Source: Chitinophaga sp. CF418
GTDB lineage: Bacteria > Bacteroidota > Bacteroidia > Chitinophagales > Chitinophagaceae
Direction: 5' to 3'
DNA length: 64,000 nt
Assembly (NCBI RefSeq): GCF_900142925.1
Contig: NZ_FRCN01000003.1
Location: 585,300 to 649,299, forward strand
In this document: positions 1 through 9,241 of the stretch, piece by piece
Layout: the number at the start of each line of letters is the position of its first letter
Numbering within the stretch: the first letter of the stretch is position 1
Made by a program: the position numbers and the translations under genes
The notes under the pieces: generated by a model
Told to the model about the DNA's origin: nothing
Database searches by the model: none
What the model saw: only the letters and a program-made list of their open reading frames with translations

Positions 1-111
1 AATGGCGATGGAATATGTTTTTCCTGTACCGGCACTGGCCTCTATCAGGTTACTATCCTGCAGTGGCACGGTGCCCGCGTCAAAATCCTGGTAGTTGATA
101 TGTTCAGTCAT
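1..111 (-). CDS. recB: RecB, exodeoxyribonuclease V beta subunit (N-terminal fragment, cut by window edge)
   Basis: Only the first 37 codons are in the window. They begin at an ATG (complement of 109-111) and reach a Walker A loop with the residues ASAGTGKTYSI, the ATP-binding P-loop of the RecB/UvrD superfamily 1A helicases. RecB is the 3'-5' helicase and nuclease subunit of RecBCD, which resects double-strand ends in the cytoplasm. It lies 16 bp downstream of recC on the same strand, so recD-recC-recB form one transcription unit. The short length is due to the window end. Confidence 0.9.
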   Translation of the reverse strand, partial: MTEHINYQDFDAGTVPLQDSNLIEASAGTGKTYSIAI

Positions 112-127
112 TGTGTTCTTGCCTCTA

Positions 128-3100
128 TTAATTGTAATAACCCGGTATCATTTCCGCCAGTGGCAGCAGCACATGCGTGCAGATAGTCTTATAAGTATCC
201 AGCGTGGTTTCATCATTGAAGAAGCCGTTCTCATATTCACGGAAGATATAAGGATCTACTGTCCTGTCATCCCCTTTATCCAATGCCTTATCCACCTTCT
301 TCACAAACTTGCTGAAATCCAGTTCTGCCACATCTGCGGGTTTGATATCAAAGTCGGGATAGAATGGTGTGATATGTTCAAATCCTTCTCTGAATATATC
401 CATTAATGCGGTTAATCTTTGTAATGCTTCTTCCTGCACCAGTGGTAGTGCCTCGAAAGCCTCCTGTTTGCTGGCTCCCGAGATAAACCACATGCCTGTC
501 AGCACGCCTGCCGCCCTGCCTGCCAGATAGCGGATGTATGCCTCTATCAGGTATTTATCCTCCCGCTTCGACCATGACACCTGCACCAGTTTACCATCAA
601 ACACACTATGAATAGTGCCTTTCAGCAAGGTGCCTTCTATGTCGAGGTTCACCTGTACAGATTGTTCATCAGCTCCATTGATACAGGTTCTGTATTTATC
701 ACGCACCGGCTGTACTTCAGATTCTATCTGCTGTAAAGCTACATACGCCATGTTCTTCAAAGGCAAGCGGCCTGTCTTTACCAGGCGGATCTTCATGTTG
801 GCTATAGCATTCGCATCCATCTGCAACAACTCATTCTTCAGGTTCCAGCGCTGCAGGCTGTCCAGTTGAAAGATTTCTGTTTCATTCAGCAATACCTGCT
901 CGTCGTTATAGTAGATGCCTAATACTTTGTTATAATACGCTTTGAAAGGATTTTTAAAGAAACGTACCAGTTCATCCAGGTCTACCTCTTCCAGCACGAG
1001 CGGCTCCATTACCTTACCGGCCCTTGTGATAGGACGCTCAGGCACGGTAGTATTCAGGTAGCTGTACAAGCGTTCATCACCCGTCATATACTTCCTGCTA
1101 AAGCCCTGCAAAGGTTGCCTGGTCACCAGTTTGTTTCTCACCTGGTCTGGTTCATCCGTACCGGATTCTATATAGTCCAGCAGTTCATCTACCAGCGCGG
1201 AAGGCGGCATACGACTATTATCCTTGGCGCTCTGCCCCACATAACTGATGTATAAATACTGACGGGCCGACAATACTGTTTCCAGGAAAAGGTGTTTATC
1301 ATTATCCTTCACGTTACGGTCACCTCTCTGTTTGTTCTTCTCCATCAGGTTAAAGCCAATGGGCTGTTCCCGGCGGGGAAACTTATCGTAGTCCAGTCCC
1401 AGCATGGCCACCACCCTGAAGGGAATACTACGCATGGGGATCAGCGAGCAGAAAGTGATGCCGCCATTCACAAACAGGCCTGTCCTGGTAGTACCGGTCA
1501 GTGTTTGCAGGAAGCTATGGCTGAACACATCAAATGTCACCGTATCGCTCATATACTCATTCAGCAGATTGTAGTCTGCCAGCTGCTGCATCAGCGTATT
1601 ATAATCTTCATCCACTTCTTCATCGGGCTCATACACCATATTATGCAGCAGGCCTTCTATATACTCCACCCAGCCGCTGATACTACGTGCCTTCTTACGC
1701 TCTTCCACAGCTGTGATTAATACCTCTGCAAAGTGGCAGAAGCGTATCACCTCCAGGCTATCGCTACCCTCAAGTATATCCAACGGGAAGAAGCTGTCAT
1801 CCCCTTTGCCGTATTCCTCACCTCCACTCATACAGATACCAAACATGATCCGCCTGATACCATACTTCCAGCTTACCAGGAAGGTTTCATCTTCCTTCGC
1901 GCCATGTATTCCGAAACGGATATTCGCCTGATCTACTACAGAGCGTACCAACGTCACATTATTGATACCAAAACGTTTCCTGATATAAGATGAATCCAGC
2001 AGCTGCAACACTTCTTCTGCCTTAAAATTCTCTTCATTCAGCCGGAGAATGGCATGTAGTGCATTGAAGAGGTTATCGCTGTCTGCATAACTTTCATCTG
2101 CAATGGTATACCGGAACTTATAGGGTGCGTTGTTGAAGATCGCTTTAATGTAAGGCGCATATGCATCTATATCTCTCACCATGACCACAATATCGCGTGG
2201 CGACAATGTTTCTTTTTTTCTATCTACCAGATGCACCAGGTAGTTATACAGCACTTCCACCTCACGGGCAACGGTATAACAGTTATTGATGGTGATGGAA
2301 CCATCCTGAATGTCTTCGGGGAAGATGCGGTTCCTGCTATCATTGGCATTGTTGAAAATATCATGCTGGATCTTATTCAGCAATGTATCCGGTTCCGGCA
2401 CTACCAGTCCTTCGCTATCGTAGGCGTTGATAAAGGCATCATACTGGAAGAACAATCCGAAGGTATCCTGTACTACACGCCCCCAGCCCATCAGCAGCGG
2501 ATTACCAGCCACGTCCGACTCCAGCAGCGGACGGCCTTTTAGTCGCCAGCGGGCCTGCTGTTTCTCACTCTTGTCTTCAAACCAGTAAAGCTCCGGAGAT
2601 GGGTTGATAATATGGAAATGCACGTCAATGAAGGATGACAGTTCATGCAGTATCTGCACGTGATATGCCGTAATGATGGAGAGACCGAACAGGTGTACAG
2701 TACTCATACGGTCTGCCAGCAGGGCCTGTTGATCGGGGTTCTTCAGCATATCCAGAATATGCTGTCCGACGATCGTTTTATCCGGCAGCGTATTACCTGA
2801 TACCTTCTTGGCTTTGCCCCAGAGATACTGCTGCCAGTCCATCTTTGCCAGGGGATCTTCCGCCTGTTCATTCCACTCACGGATCATCTCCGGACGATAG
2901 ATCTGGTACTGGTCAAAAAGGTCAGCTGTTCTTTCCGCAAGCGCCATTCGTTTCAGGTCACTATCCGGTTCAGTATTGTGATAATAAGTAGCTACGGCAG
3001 GATAGGTTTCCCGGAAAGCGTCTTCTCCCAGCAGTTTATATAGCAACCAGGTAAGGTTCCTGCCGGAAAGCATTTCAGTATAGTGGCCATCCATCAGGAA

Positions 3101-3319
3101 ATAGATCTGATGGATGAGATCATTTGGTTTAAGGAAGCGGCAATTGGCGGCAATACCGAGGTATTCCGCCATCTGCAGTTTCAGCCAGTTGTTCATCCCT
3201 TCCGTTTGTGTAACGATGAGATGTTGTTCAAACACCCGGCTGTGTGAAGCTTTAAGTTCCTGTGCCAGTCCCATGGAGAGTATCTCCAGAGAATTGGACA
3301 CTTTCAGATATAATGCCAT
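128..3319 (-). CDS. recC: RecC, exodeoxyribonuclease V gamma subunit
   Basis: A 1063-residue protein, close to the usual RecC length of 1,050-1,150. The N-terminus MALYLKVSNSLEIL, followed by VTQTEGMNNWLKLQMAEYLG, is the typical RecC opening (an inactive helicase-like fold). Later segments such as RSIPFRVVAMLGLDYDKFPR also fit RecC. RecC holds the RecBCD complex together and recognises Chi. The gene starts 16 bp after recD ends and stops 16 bp before recB. The ATG at 3319 directly begins the conserved N-terminus, so the start is well supported. Confidence 0.93.
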   Translation of the reverse strand: MALYLKVSNSLEILSMGLAQELKASHSRVFEQHLIVTQTEGMNNWLKLQMAEYLGIAANCRFLKPNDLIHQIYFLMDGHYTEMLSGRNLTWLLYKLLGEDAFRETYPAVATYYHNTEPDSDLKRMALAERTADLFDQYQIYRPEMIREWNEQAEDPLAKMDWQQYLWGKAKKVSGNTLPDKTIVGQHILDMLKNPDQQALLADRMSTVHLFGLSIITAYHVQILHELSSFIDVHFHIINPSPELYWFEDKSEKQQARWRLKGRPLLESDVAGNPLLMGWGRVVQDTFGLFFQYDAFINAYDSEGLVVPEPDTLLNKIQHDIFNNANDSRNRIFPEDIQDGSITINNCYTVAREVEVLYNYLVHLVDRKKETLSPRDIVVMVRDIDAYAPYIKAIFNNAPYKFRYTIADESYADSDNLFNALHAILRLNEENFKAEEVLQLLDSSYIRKRFGINNVTLVRSVVDQANIRFGIHGAKEDETFLVSWKYGIRRIMFGICMSGGEEYGKGDDSFFPLDILEGSDSLEVIRFCHFAEVLITAVEERKKARSISGWVEYIEGLLHNMVYEPDEEVDEDYNTLMQQLADYNLLNEYMSDTVTFDVFSHSFLQTLTGTTRTGLFVNGGITFCSLIPMRSIPFRVVAMLGLDYDKFPRREQPIGFNLMEKNKQRGDRNVKDNDKHLFLETVLSARQYLYISYVGQSAKDNSRMPPSALVDELLDYIESGTDEPDQVRNKLVTRQPLQGFSRKYMTGDERLYSYLNTTVPERPITRAGKVMEPLVLEEVDLDELVRFFKNPFKAYYNKVLGIYYNDEQVLLNETEIFQLDSLQRWNLKNELLQMDANAIANMKIRLVKTGRLPLKNMAYVALQQIESEVQPVRDKYRTCINGADEQSVQVNLDIEGTLLKGTIHSVFDGKLVQVSWSKREDKYLIEAYIRYLAGRAAGVLTGMWFISGASKQEAFEALPLVQEEALQRLTALMDIFREGFEHITPFYPDFDIKPADVAELDFSKFVKKVDKALDKGDDRTVDPYIFREYENGFFNDETTLDTYKTICTHVLLPLAEMIPGYYN

Positions 3320-3335
3320 AAGTGTTATTCAATTG

Positions 3336-5141
3336 TCAGGAATGGTCATCCGTAAAACGCTGACCTATACCCGAGGCTCTTTCCACAAAACGTTCCGCTG
3401 TCTGCATCAGTACTTCTGCTGATGCCTGCACATACACTTTCTGTTTTGCCCTGGTTACACCAGTATACAATAATTCCCTTGTCAGGATGGGTACATCCTT
3501 TGCTTTTGGCAGGATCACCATCACTTCTTTGAATTCCGATCCCTGGCTTTTATGGATGGTCATGGCAAACACGGTTTCTGCCTCCGTAAGATACCCTGGC
3601 AGAATAGCCTTCAGCTCCCCGTTACTGTCTTCAAACCATGCCATGAGCACTCCCAGTTCATCCGGGCGGATAATGCCTGTATCGCCGTTAAAAAGGCCAT
3701 GTTCGTAATAGTTACGCGTCAGGATGATGGGCCGGTTCTCATAGAAGTCTGCATTCACACGGATCAGCCTTTTATCGTGCAGGATCTTTTCAATAGTCTT
3801 GTTAATGGCATACAGTCCTTCCTCTCCTTCCCTGATCGCACACAACACACGAAGATCATTCAACAGTTGCAGTGCGGCACGGATATCATTCTCTACAATA
3901 AAGGCGCTGTAACCTGATACAAAATCCCTGAACAACTCTTTTGAATATCCCTGATCGATCACCACCTGCTCATCTGCTCCCGGCACCAGGAAACTTTGTA
4001 TAGCGGTCTGGTTATTGGCGATAATGGCTTTACTAAATTTACCGATTCCCTGCTCTCCACTAAACCGGTGACTACGGCGCAGCTCCACCAGGTGTTGAAA
4101 AAGTGGATGCGGGTCCTCTTCCTTCACCTGTGTCAGTGGCAGTTTCCTTTGTGCATCCGGGATGAAGGAATTGATCAGCGTCAGCCTGTCGGTTGTAAAG
4201 AGGTTCAGTGTATCCTGTGCCTGACAAAGATCGCCAAACATGCTGCCTGCCTCCACGGAGGCCAGCTGGTCTTTATCTCCCAGTAGTATCAGTCTTGTTC
4301 CTGTACCAACAGCGTCCAGCAGTTTGGCAAACAAAGCGACATCGATCATCGAGCATTCATCCACGATCACGACATCGAAGTTCAGCGGATTATCCGCATT
4401 ATACACGAAGTAAGGATTATCTTTTTTTGAGCGCAGCAGCCGGTGAATAGTACTGGGCATCAGGCTCTGGAACTGTGCAGTAATCGTCTCATCCACCGGC
4501 AGCTGTGTATTCCGTAAACTCTCTGCCATACGTGCAGCGGCTTTCCCTGTAGGCGCCGCGAGTGCTACTTTCAGGGATGGATCGAGATTGTACAATATTG
4601 CCAGAATCTTTGCAACAGTAGTGGTCTTACCAGTTCCCGGGCCACCTGTAATGATCGTAAAGTTGTTCAGCACTCCTGTCACCGCAGCACTGAGTTGCCA
4701 GTCGGCCGGATCACCGCCATCGGCTTTGAATGCCGGACCTGCGGCAAACAGTTTACTGATGAATGCGCGGTTTGTTTCCAGCATTTCCAGACGTTCCTGC
4801 AGCACAGTCTTTTCTGTGGCGAGGAATTGGTGGATGCGGCGCAGGAAGGTCGTTTCATACCGGAAGTATCTCTGCAGATACAGCCGTTCCTGGTACAGCA
4901 CAAATGGCTGTGTATCACTGCCATTCTTTGCTACCAGCGGTATATGTTGTAACTGCTTACTGCCAACTGGCAGGTTTTCGCAGAATGCGGGCAGTTCTCC
5001 CTCATTTTCAATACGTTTATCCAGGTGCAGGCAGATGTGGCCTTCGCTCAGCTTTCTTGAAAGCAGGTAGGCGTACGGCTTTAGTGCCGGTATCTGGAAG
5101 TATTCTGCAAATTGCTGGTGAACGTCGTTGATTGTATGCAT
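3336..5141 (-). CDS. recD: RecD, exodeoxyribonuclease V alpha subunit
   Basis: A superfamily 1B 5'-3' helicase, the alpha subunit of RecBCD. Visible motifs in order are Walker A GGPGTGKTT (about residues 166-174), motif II DECSMID, motif III GDKDQLASVEAGSMF and the C-terminal TIHKSQGSEF and LLYTGVTRAK. About 600 residues from the ATG at 5141 matches RecD. The frame stays open to an ATG at 5243, but the extra 34 residues look unlike RecD, so the start beginning MHTINDVHQQFAEYF is preferred. First gene of the recDCB operon; no clear ribosome binding site, as is common in Bacteroidota. Confidence 0.93.
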   Translation of the reverse strand: MHTINDVHQQFAEYFQIPALKPYAYLLSRKLSEGHICLHLDKRIENEGELPAFCENLPVGSKQLQHIPLVAKNGSDTQPFVLYQERLYLQRYFRYETTFLRRIHQFLATEKTVLQERLEMLETNRAFISKLFAAGPAFKADGGDPADWQLSAAVTGVLNNFTIITGGPGTGKTTTVAKILAILYNLDPSLKVALAAPTGKAAARMAESLRNTQLPVDETITAQFQSLMPSTIHRLLRSKKDNPYFVYNADNPLNFDVVIVDECSMIDVALFAKLLDAVGTGTRLILLGDKDQLASVEAGSMFGDLCQAQDTLNLFTTDRLTLINSFIPDAQRKLPLTQVKEEDPHPLFQHLVELRRSHRFSGEQGIGKFSKAIIANNQTAIQSFLVPGADEQVVIDQGYSKELFRDFVSGYSAFIVENDIRAALQLLNDLRVLCAIREGEEGLYAINKTIEKILHDKRLIRVNADFYENRPIILTRNYYEHGLFNGDTGIIRPDELGVLMAWFEDSNGELKAILPGYLTEAETVFAMTIHKSQGSEFKEVMVILPKAKDVPILTRELLYTGVTRAKQKVYVQASAEVLMQTAERFVERASGIGQRFTDDHS

Positions 5142-5329
5142 ATCTCGTTTCAGTGCCTGTCGCCCCGCGGCTGAGGCAATCTGTGAAATTACGATTTTTA
5201 TTGTTGTTGTTTCACAGGGGGATTTTCCAGTTTTGTTTGTCACGGCGGAGTGGTTTCAGGGGATTGACAGAAGGGCTTGTCTGAATTATTGGCATGGTCC
5301 AAAATTGGCCCACGTTGGCATGCTTTATC

Positions 5330-5361
5330 CATGCCTTTACTATGCCTTTACTATGCCTTTG
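5330..5361. repeat. Short tandem repeat, three 11-bp units
   Basis: Three consecutive units of the type TATGCCTTTAC, the first starting CATG and the last ending in GA. It lies upstream of recD and outside any gene. Function unknown; it could be replication slippage. Confidence 0.6.
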
Positions 5362-5454
5362 ATATGGTTTTACGCGGGATGGTTAGTGAAGGTTAAGAGG
5401 GAAAGTTATCCACATTTGGGAGGGATATATGCACAGATTTCTGTTTTATCATCC

Positions 5455-5616
5455 GCTGCGGCTTCAGGTGGGACCGCTGGCTGTAGTTCTTTGAAGCTGG
5501 CTTGCTATTGAACTTATTCAAGCGGAGGAGCTTTAGAATATCTATTTAACCCCTGGTGGGACGTATCAACCTGCTTCAAACAACTAAGGCCAGGGTCTCC
5601 ACCTAAAGCCCTCCGC
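5455..5616 (+). repeat. MITE-like palindromic element, copy 1
   Basis: The element has 38-bp terminal inverted repeats at 5460-5497 and 5573-5610 around a 75-bp centre. The left terminus starts GGCTTCAGGTGGGACC and ends TTTGAAGC; the right terminus is its imperfect reverse complement. The centre carries TTTAGAATATCTATT followed by AACCCCTGG. A second copy lies in inverted orientation 175 bp away (5786-5936). There is no coding capacity. It is probably a non-autonomous mobile or REP-like repeat; no flanking target duplication was evident. Confidence 0.75.
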
Positions 5617-5778
5617 AGGACTCCCAACTACTTTTATAGGTAACGTATGCACCACAAACAGAGATATATAGAAGAGAAATACATAACAGCTATCAGTATG
5701 TTGATCCTCATGTTGACGAAAATTAAAAGTATCCCCATTGACGAAGCCGCCCATTCCTCATACAAAAACCCCATAGGC

Positions 5779-5942
5779 AGCGGAAGGCTTCAGGTGGAGA
5801 CCCTGGCCTTAGTTATTTGAAGCAAAGCTGACACGCAGCACCAGGGGTTGAATAGATATTCTAAAGCCCATCCGCTTGAAATTGCTTAATAGCACACAGC
5901 TTCAAAGAACTACAGCCAGTGGTCCCACCTGAAGCCGCAGCA
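5779..5942 (-). repeat. MITE-like palindromic element, copy 2 (inverted relative to copy 1)
   Basis: Reverse-complement copy of the element at 5455-5616, about 85% identical by eye. Its 38-bp termini lie at 5786-5823 and 5899-5936, again with a 75-bp centre containing CAGGGGTTGAATAGATATTC. Because each copy is itself palindromic and the two face each other, the 5455-5942 stretch can fold as two small cruciforms or one large nested hairpin. Confidence 0.75.
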
Positions 5943-6061
5943 GCCGACAAACACAAACACCACCAAAAACCCATAAGCAAAGACTTTGTAACAACCAACG
6001 TTCCTCTATCAACAGAAATCCCAAAAAGAAAGGCCCCCGGAATACGGAGGCCTTTGAAATA

Positions 6062-8230
6062 TCAAGCAGACAATATTTTATCCGGCGTAATCGGTAGCTC
6101 TCTGATCCGCTTACCAGTAGCATGGTAAACAGCATTCGCAACCGCAGCAGAGAAGCCGATCAAGGCGATCTCTCCCATGCCTTTGGAGCCCATCGGATTA
6201 GTGATCGGATCAGGCTTGTCAACAAAGATCGTCTCAATATGCGGCACATCAGCGCTTACTGGTACATGATAATCCGCCAGGTTGTTGTTTACGAAACGGC
6301 CGAAGCGGTGGTCGATAATTCCCTCTTCTGTCAGCGCCATACCGATACCACCCGTCACTCCGCCAATCATCTGGCTCGCAGCAGTTTTAGGGCTTACAAT
6401 CCGGCCGGAATCAGCGACTGTTACAACCCGCTTCACGCGCACTACACCGGTAGCCGGATGCACCCGTACTTCTGCAAAGTGAATAGAGAAAGAATACATG
6501 GAATATTTTTCCTGCTCTGCACCACCTTTGGAGGATTTCGTTACCTCGAAGAAAGTCTTGTTCTGTTTTGACAGCACCTCTTGCAAACCATCAGATTTGC
6601 CCGCTGCCGGTTTCACAGTGCCGTTATCGAATGATAAGCCGGCTTCTGTCAGCATGCCTTTCAATGCAGTACAAACGTCAAACACGGCAGATCCTACAGA
6701 TGATACCGTAGCAGAACCGCCCTGACTGCCGGAAGGTGGGAAAGCTGCATTACCCAGCTCAAAACGGATCTTCTCTATCGGTAAACCAGTTACCTCATGT
6801 GCGATCTGTACCATGGCAGTACTGGTACCGGGACCGATGTCACTGGTAGCACTCTGCAGTAATAAAGTACCATCAGCATTCAATTGCGCACGACAGGTAG
6901 ACTCACCACGATGAGCGCCGAATACACCAGTGCTCATCCCATAACCTACCAGCCATTCGCCATCCTTCATGGAAGCGGGAGCCGGATTACGTTTAGCCCA
7001 GCCGATCCTCTCACTACCGAGCTGGTACGCCTCTTTCAGGTTATTGCTGGAAAAGGGTTTGTTCTTCTCCGGATCAGTTTCCGCGAAGTTTTTCAGCCTG
7101 AACTGCAGGGGATCCATATTCACTTTATAAGCCATTTCATCAATAGCTGATTCCAGGGCGAATGCGCCGGTAGCTTCTCCCGGCCCACGCATCCAGATAG
7201 GTACGCCCCTGTCAAGTGGTACGATGCGGTATTTGGTGGTTACATTCGGACAGGCATACATGAAACGGGTCATGCCTACCGTGCCTTCGGTAAAGTCGTC
7301 GTAACTGGCCGTTTCGGCGGTAGCCTCATGGTAAATACCTGTCAGCTGACCATCCTGAGTGGCGCCCATACTGATATGCTGGATGGTGTAAGGACGATAA
7401 CCCACTAATGTAAACATCTGATCGCGGGTCAGCACCAGTTTCACCGGCTTTTTCACTGCACGGGCAGCAGCGGCCACCACTACTTCCTGTGGCCAGGTGC
7501 GCAGGCCCATACCAAAACCTCCGCCAACAAATTCAGCGTATACCTGTATGTTCTTCTCGTCGATCTTAAATGCACCTGCCAGCGTACGTTGCGTGGATTT
7601 AACACCTTGTGTTTTGGCATATACGGTGAGCTTGTCATCTCCTTCCCAGAATGCAAGGATACCCGCCAGCTCCATGGGGTTATGCACTTCAATGGGAACA
7701 GTATAATCGGCCTTTAATACTACCGGAGCAGTATTGTGCGCGTTCGTGTCAGCTCCCCGGGTATAGTCGCCCATACGGGGAGGCATAGCGGCCTTTTCCT
7801 TGTTCTTCAGCAAATCGGTATGATGTTCGGCCTTGTTGTAGGTAGCTGTTACCAGAGAAGCCGCATGTTGTGCGCGCTCCAGGGTATCTGCAATGACCAA
7901 AGCAACAGGCTGACCGTTGAAAAGTATTTTATTGCTGCCTAACATGTGGTATCGCTCGCCACCGGAAGGAAGTTTGCTGTTATTCCCCTGCTCTGCCCAA
8001 CCCGGGATGGCCGGCATGTTCAGGTGAGTGAATACCGCCAGTACGCCGGGTGCGCGTTCAGCGGCTTTGGTATTGATAGTTGTGATGGTGCCGCGTGTAA
8101 CAGGGCTGGTTACCATCACGCAGAAAGTTACTCCCGGCACTTCAAATTCTGCAAAGTATTTCGCCTTACCGGTTACTTTGGCCCTGCCATCTACCCGGTT
8201 GATCGGCTCACTTTTTTTATCGATTCCCAT
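6062..8230 (-). CDS. Molybdenum-cofactor subunit of a xanthine dehydrogenase-family aldehyde oxidoreductase
   Basis: A 722-residue large subunit of the molybdenum hydroxylase family, similar in plan to the E. coli periplasmic aldehyde oxidoreductase PaoC (YagR). It has the N-terminal domain (NRVDGRAKVTGKAKYFAE), then cofactor-binding stretches such as GGGFGMGLR. Near the C-terminus GSKGMGEIALIGFSAAVANA holds the catalytic glutamate that activates the Mo-bound hydroxyl. The likely reaction is oxidation of aldehydes or N-heterocycles to acids or hydroxylated products. It is the last gene of a small-medium-large subunit operon, 27 bp after the FAD subunit. The substrate cannot be read from sequence, and no XdhC/PaoD-type maturation gene is nearby. 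Confidence 0.88.
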   Translation of the reverse strand: MGIDKKSEPINRVDGRAKVTGKAKYFAEFEVPGVTFCVMVTSPVTRGTITTINTKAAERAPGVLAVFTHLNMPAIPGWAEQGNNSKLPSGGERYHMLGSNKILFNGQPVALVIADTLERAQHAASLVTATYNKAEHHTDLLKNKEKAAMPPRMGDYTRGADTNAHNTAPVVLKADYTVPIEVHNPMELAGILAFWEGDDKLTVYAKTQGVKSTQRTLAGAFKIDEKNIQVYAEFVGGGFGMGLRTWPQEVVVAAAARAVKKPVKLVLTRDQMFTLVGYRPYTIQHISMGATQDGQLTGIYHEATAETASYDDFTEGTVGMTRFMYACPNVTTKYRIVPLDRGVPIWMRGPGEATGAFALESAIDEMAYKVNMDPLQFRLKNFAETDPEKNKPFSSNNLKEAYQLGSERIGWAKRNPAPASMKDGEWLVGYGMSTGVFGAHRGESTCRAQLNADGTLLLQSATSDIGPGTSTAMVQIAHEVTGLPIEKIRFELGNAAFPPSGSQGGSATVSSVGSAVFDVCTALKGMLTEAGLSFDNGTVKPAAGKSDGLQEVLSKQNKTFFEVTKSSKGGAEQEKYSMYSFSIHFAEVRVHPATGVVRVKRVVTVADSGRIVSPKTAASQMIGGVTGGIGMALTEEGIIDHRFGRFVNNNLADYHVPVSADVPHIETIFVDKPDPITNPMGSKGMGEIALIGFSAAVANAVYHATGKRIRELPITPDKILSA

Positions 8231-8257
8231 ATGGTGGGTTTTAACGTTTAGAAGATG

Positions 8258-9241
8258 TTATACCTGTCCGGCAGCTGTTTTAAGCGCTTCTACAATAGTG
8301 TTGGGCGCTAAGGTGAGTTTGAATTCATTGCCTCCCTGCGACTTCGCATTAGTCATTGCCATGCCGGCAGCCTTGCGGAAGTTCTCTTCTGTGGCAGGCT
8401 TTCCTTTCAGCCATGCCTCTGCTTCTTTCAAACGCCAGGGTTTATGCGCTACGCCTCCCATGGCCAGTCGCACGTCAGCAATGTTGCCACCTTTGATCTG
8501 CATGGCTGCACCTACTGATACCAGCGCAAATGCGTAGGATGCACGATCGCGTACTTTCAGGTAATGCGTATGTGCTGATAACTGGTTGAAAGGAATGTCT
8601 ACGGCAATGATCAGCTCTCCCCGCTGCAGGTTATTGTCCTGTTCAGGAGTATCGCCCGGCAGACGGTGAAAATCTCCAAAGGGGATCTTCCGCTCCCCTT
8701 TAGGGCCTGCCACTGTAATCACAGCATCCAGGGCAGTAAGCGCTACACACATATCGCTGGGATGAACGGCAATGCATTTGTCGCTGGCGCCAAAGATGGC
8801 ATGCATCCTGTTGAAACCTCCTATTGCACCGCAGCCTGAACCGGGATTACGCTTATTACAAGGCAAAGCGCTGTCGTAGAAGTAATGACAGCGGGTGCGC
8901 TGCATCATATTTCCACCCACAGTGGCCATGTTCCTTAACTGCGGAGAAGCGCCCGCTTTCAGGGCCTGTGATAAAAGCGGGAAGTGCCTGATGACAAGCG
9001 CATTTTCGGCAACAGCTGTATTCTTTGCCAGCGCACCAATACGGAGGCCGGTCTTGGTTTCTTCTATCGTCGCCAGCGGCACATTATTGATGTCCACCAG
9101 TCTTTCCGGACTCGTTACACCACTCTTCATCAGATCTACAAGGTTGGTACCGCCTGCCAGGAACATCGCTGTTTTCTCTTTTGCCATCGCCGCAATGGCA
9201 GATTCTTTGGAGGTGACCCTCACGTAACTGAACTGGTTCAT
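8258..9241 (-). CDS. FAD-binding subunit of xanthine dehydrogenase-family aldehyde oxidoreductase
   Basis: Medium subunit with the FAD-binding PCMH fold, including FLAGGTNLVDLMKSGV and ATVGGNMMQRTRC. The insert CHYFYDSALPCNKRNPGSGC carries cysteines that in PaoB/YagS-type subunits bind an extra [4Fe-4S] cluster. The preferred start is the ATG at 9241, giving MNQFSYVRVTSKESA. That ATG overlaps the stop codon of the upstream gene (ATGA), a sign of translational coupling. The longer frame to 9304 would only read back into the [2Fe-2S] gene. It passes electrons between the [2Fe-2S] and Mo subunits. Confidence 0.9.
   Translation of the reverse strand: MNQFSYVRVTSKESAIAAMAKEKTAMFLAGGTNLVDLMKSGVTSPERLVDINNVPLATIEETKTGLRIGALAKNTAVAENALVIRHFPLLSQALKAGASPQLRNMATVGGNMMQRTRCHYFYDSALPCNKRNPGSGCGAIGGFNRMHAIFGASDKCIAVHPSDMCVALTALDAVITVAGPKGERKIPFGDFHRLPGDTPEQDNNLQRGELIIAVDIPFNQLSAHTHYLKVRDRASYAFALVSVGAAMQIKGGNIADVRLAMGGVAHKPWRLKEAEAWLKGKPATEENFRKAAGMAMTNAKSQGGNEFKLTLAPNTIVEALKTAAGQV

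Larger units (their letters stand above)
5142..6061. other. Non-coding region with palindromic elements between recD and the molybdenum hydroxylase operon
   Basis: About 900 bp with no convincing gene. It holds a short 11-bp direct repeat (5330-5361) and two inverted copies of a palindromic element (5455-5616 and 5779-5942). Open frames on both strands here only trace the repeat arms. The promoter of the recDCB operon must lie at the left end, near 5142-5300, but no clear TAnnTTTG box was identified. Confidence 0.7.

Noticed and set aside
5331-5361. Possible CRISPR-like short direct repeats near 5.33 kb
   Set aside because: Units are 11 bp and directly adjacent without spacers; no cas genes in the window.
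5128-5511. Plus-strand frame across the recD start and into the first palindromic element
   Set aside because: Antisense to recD and then through the repeat; no protein features.
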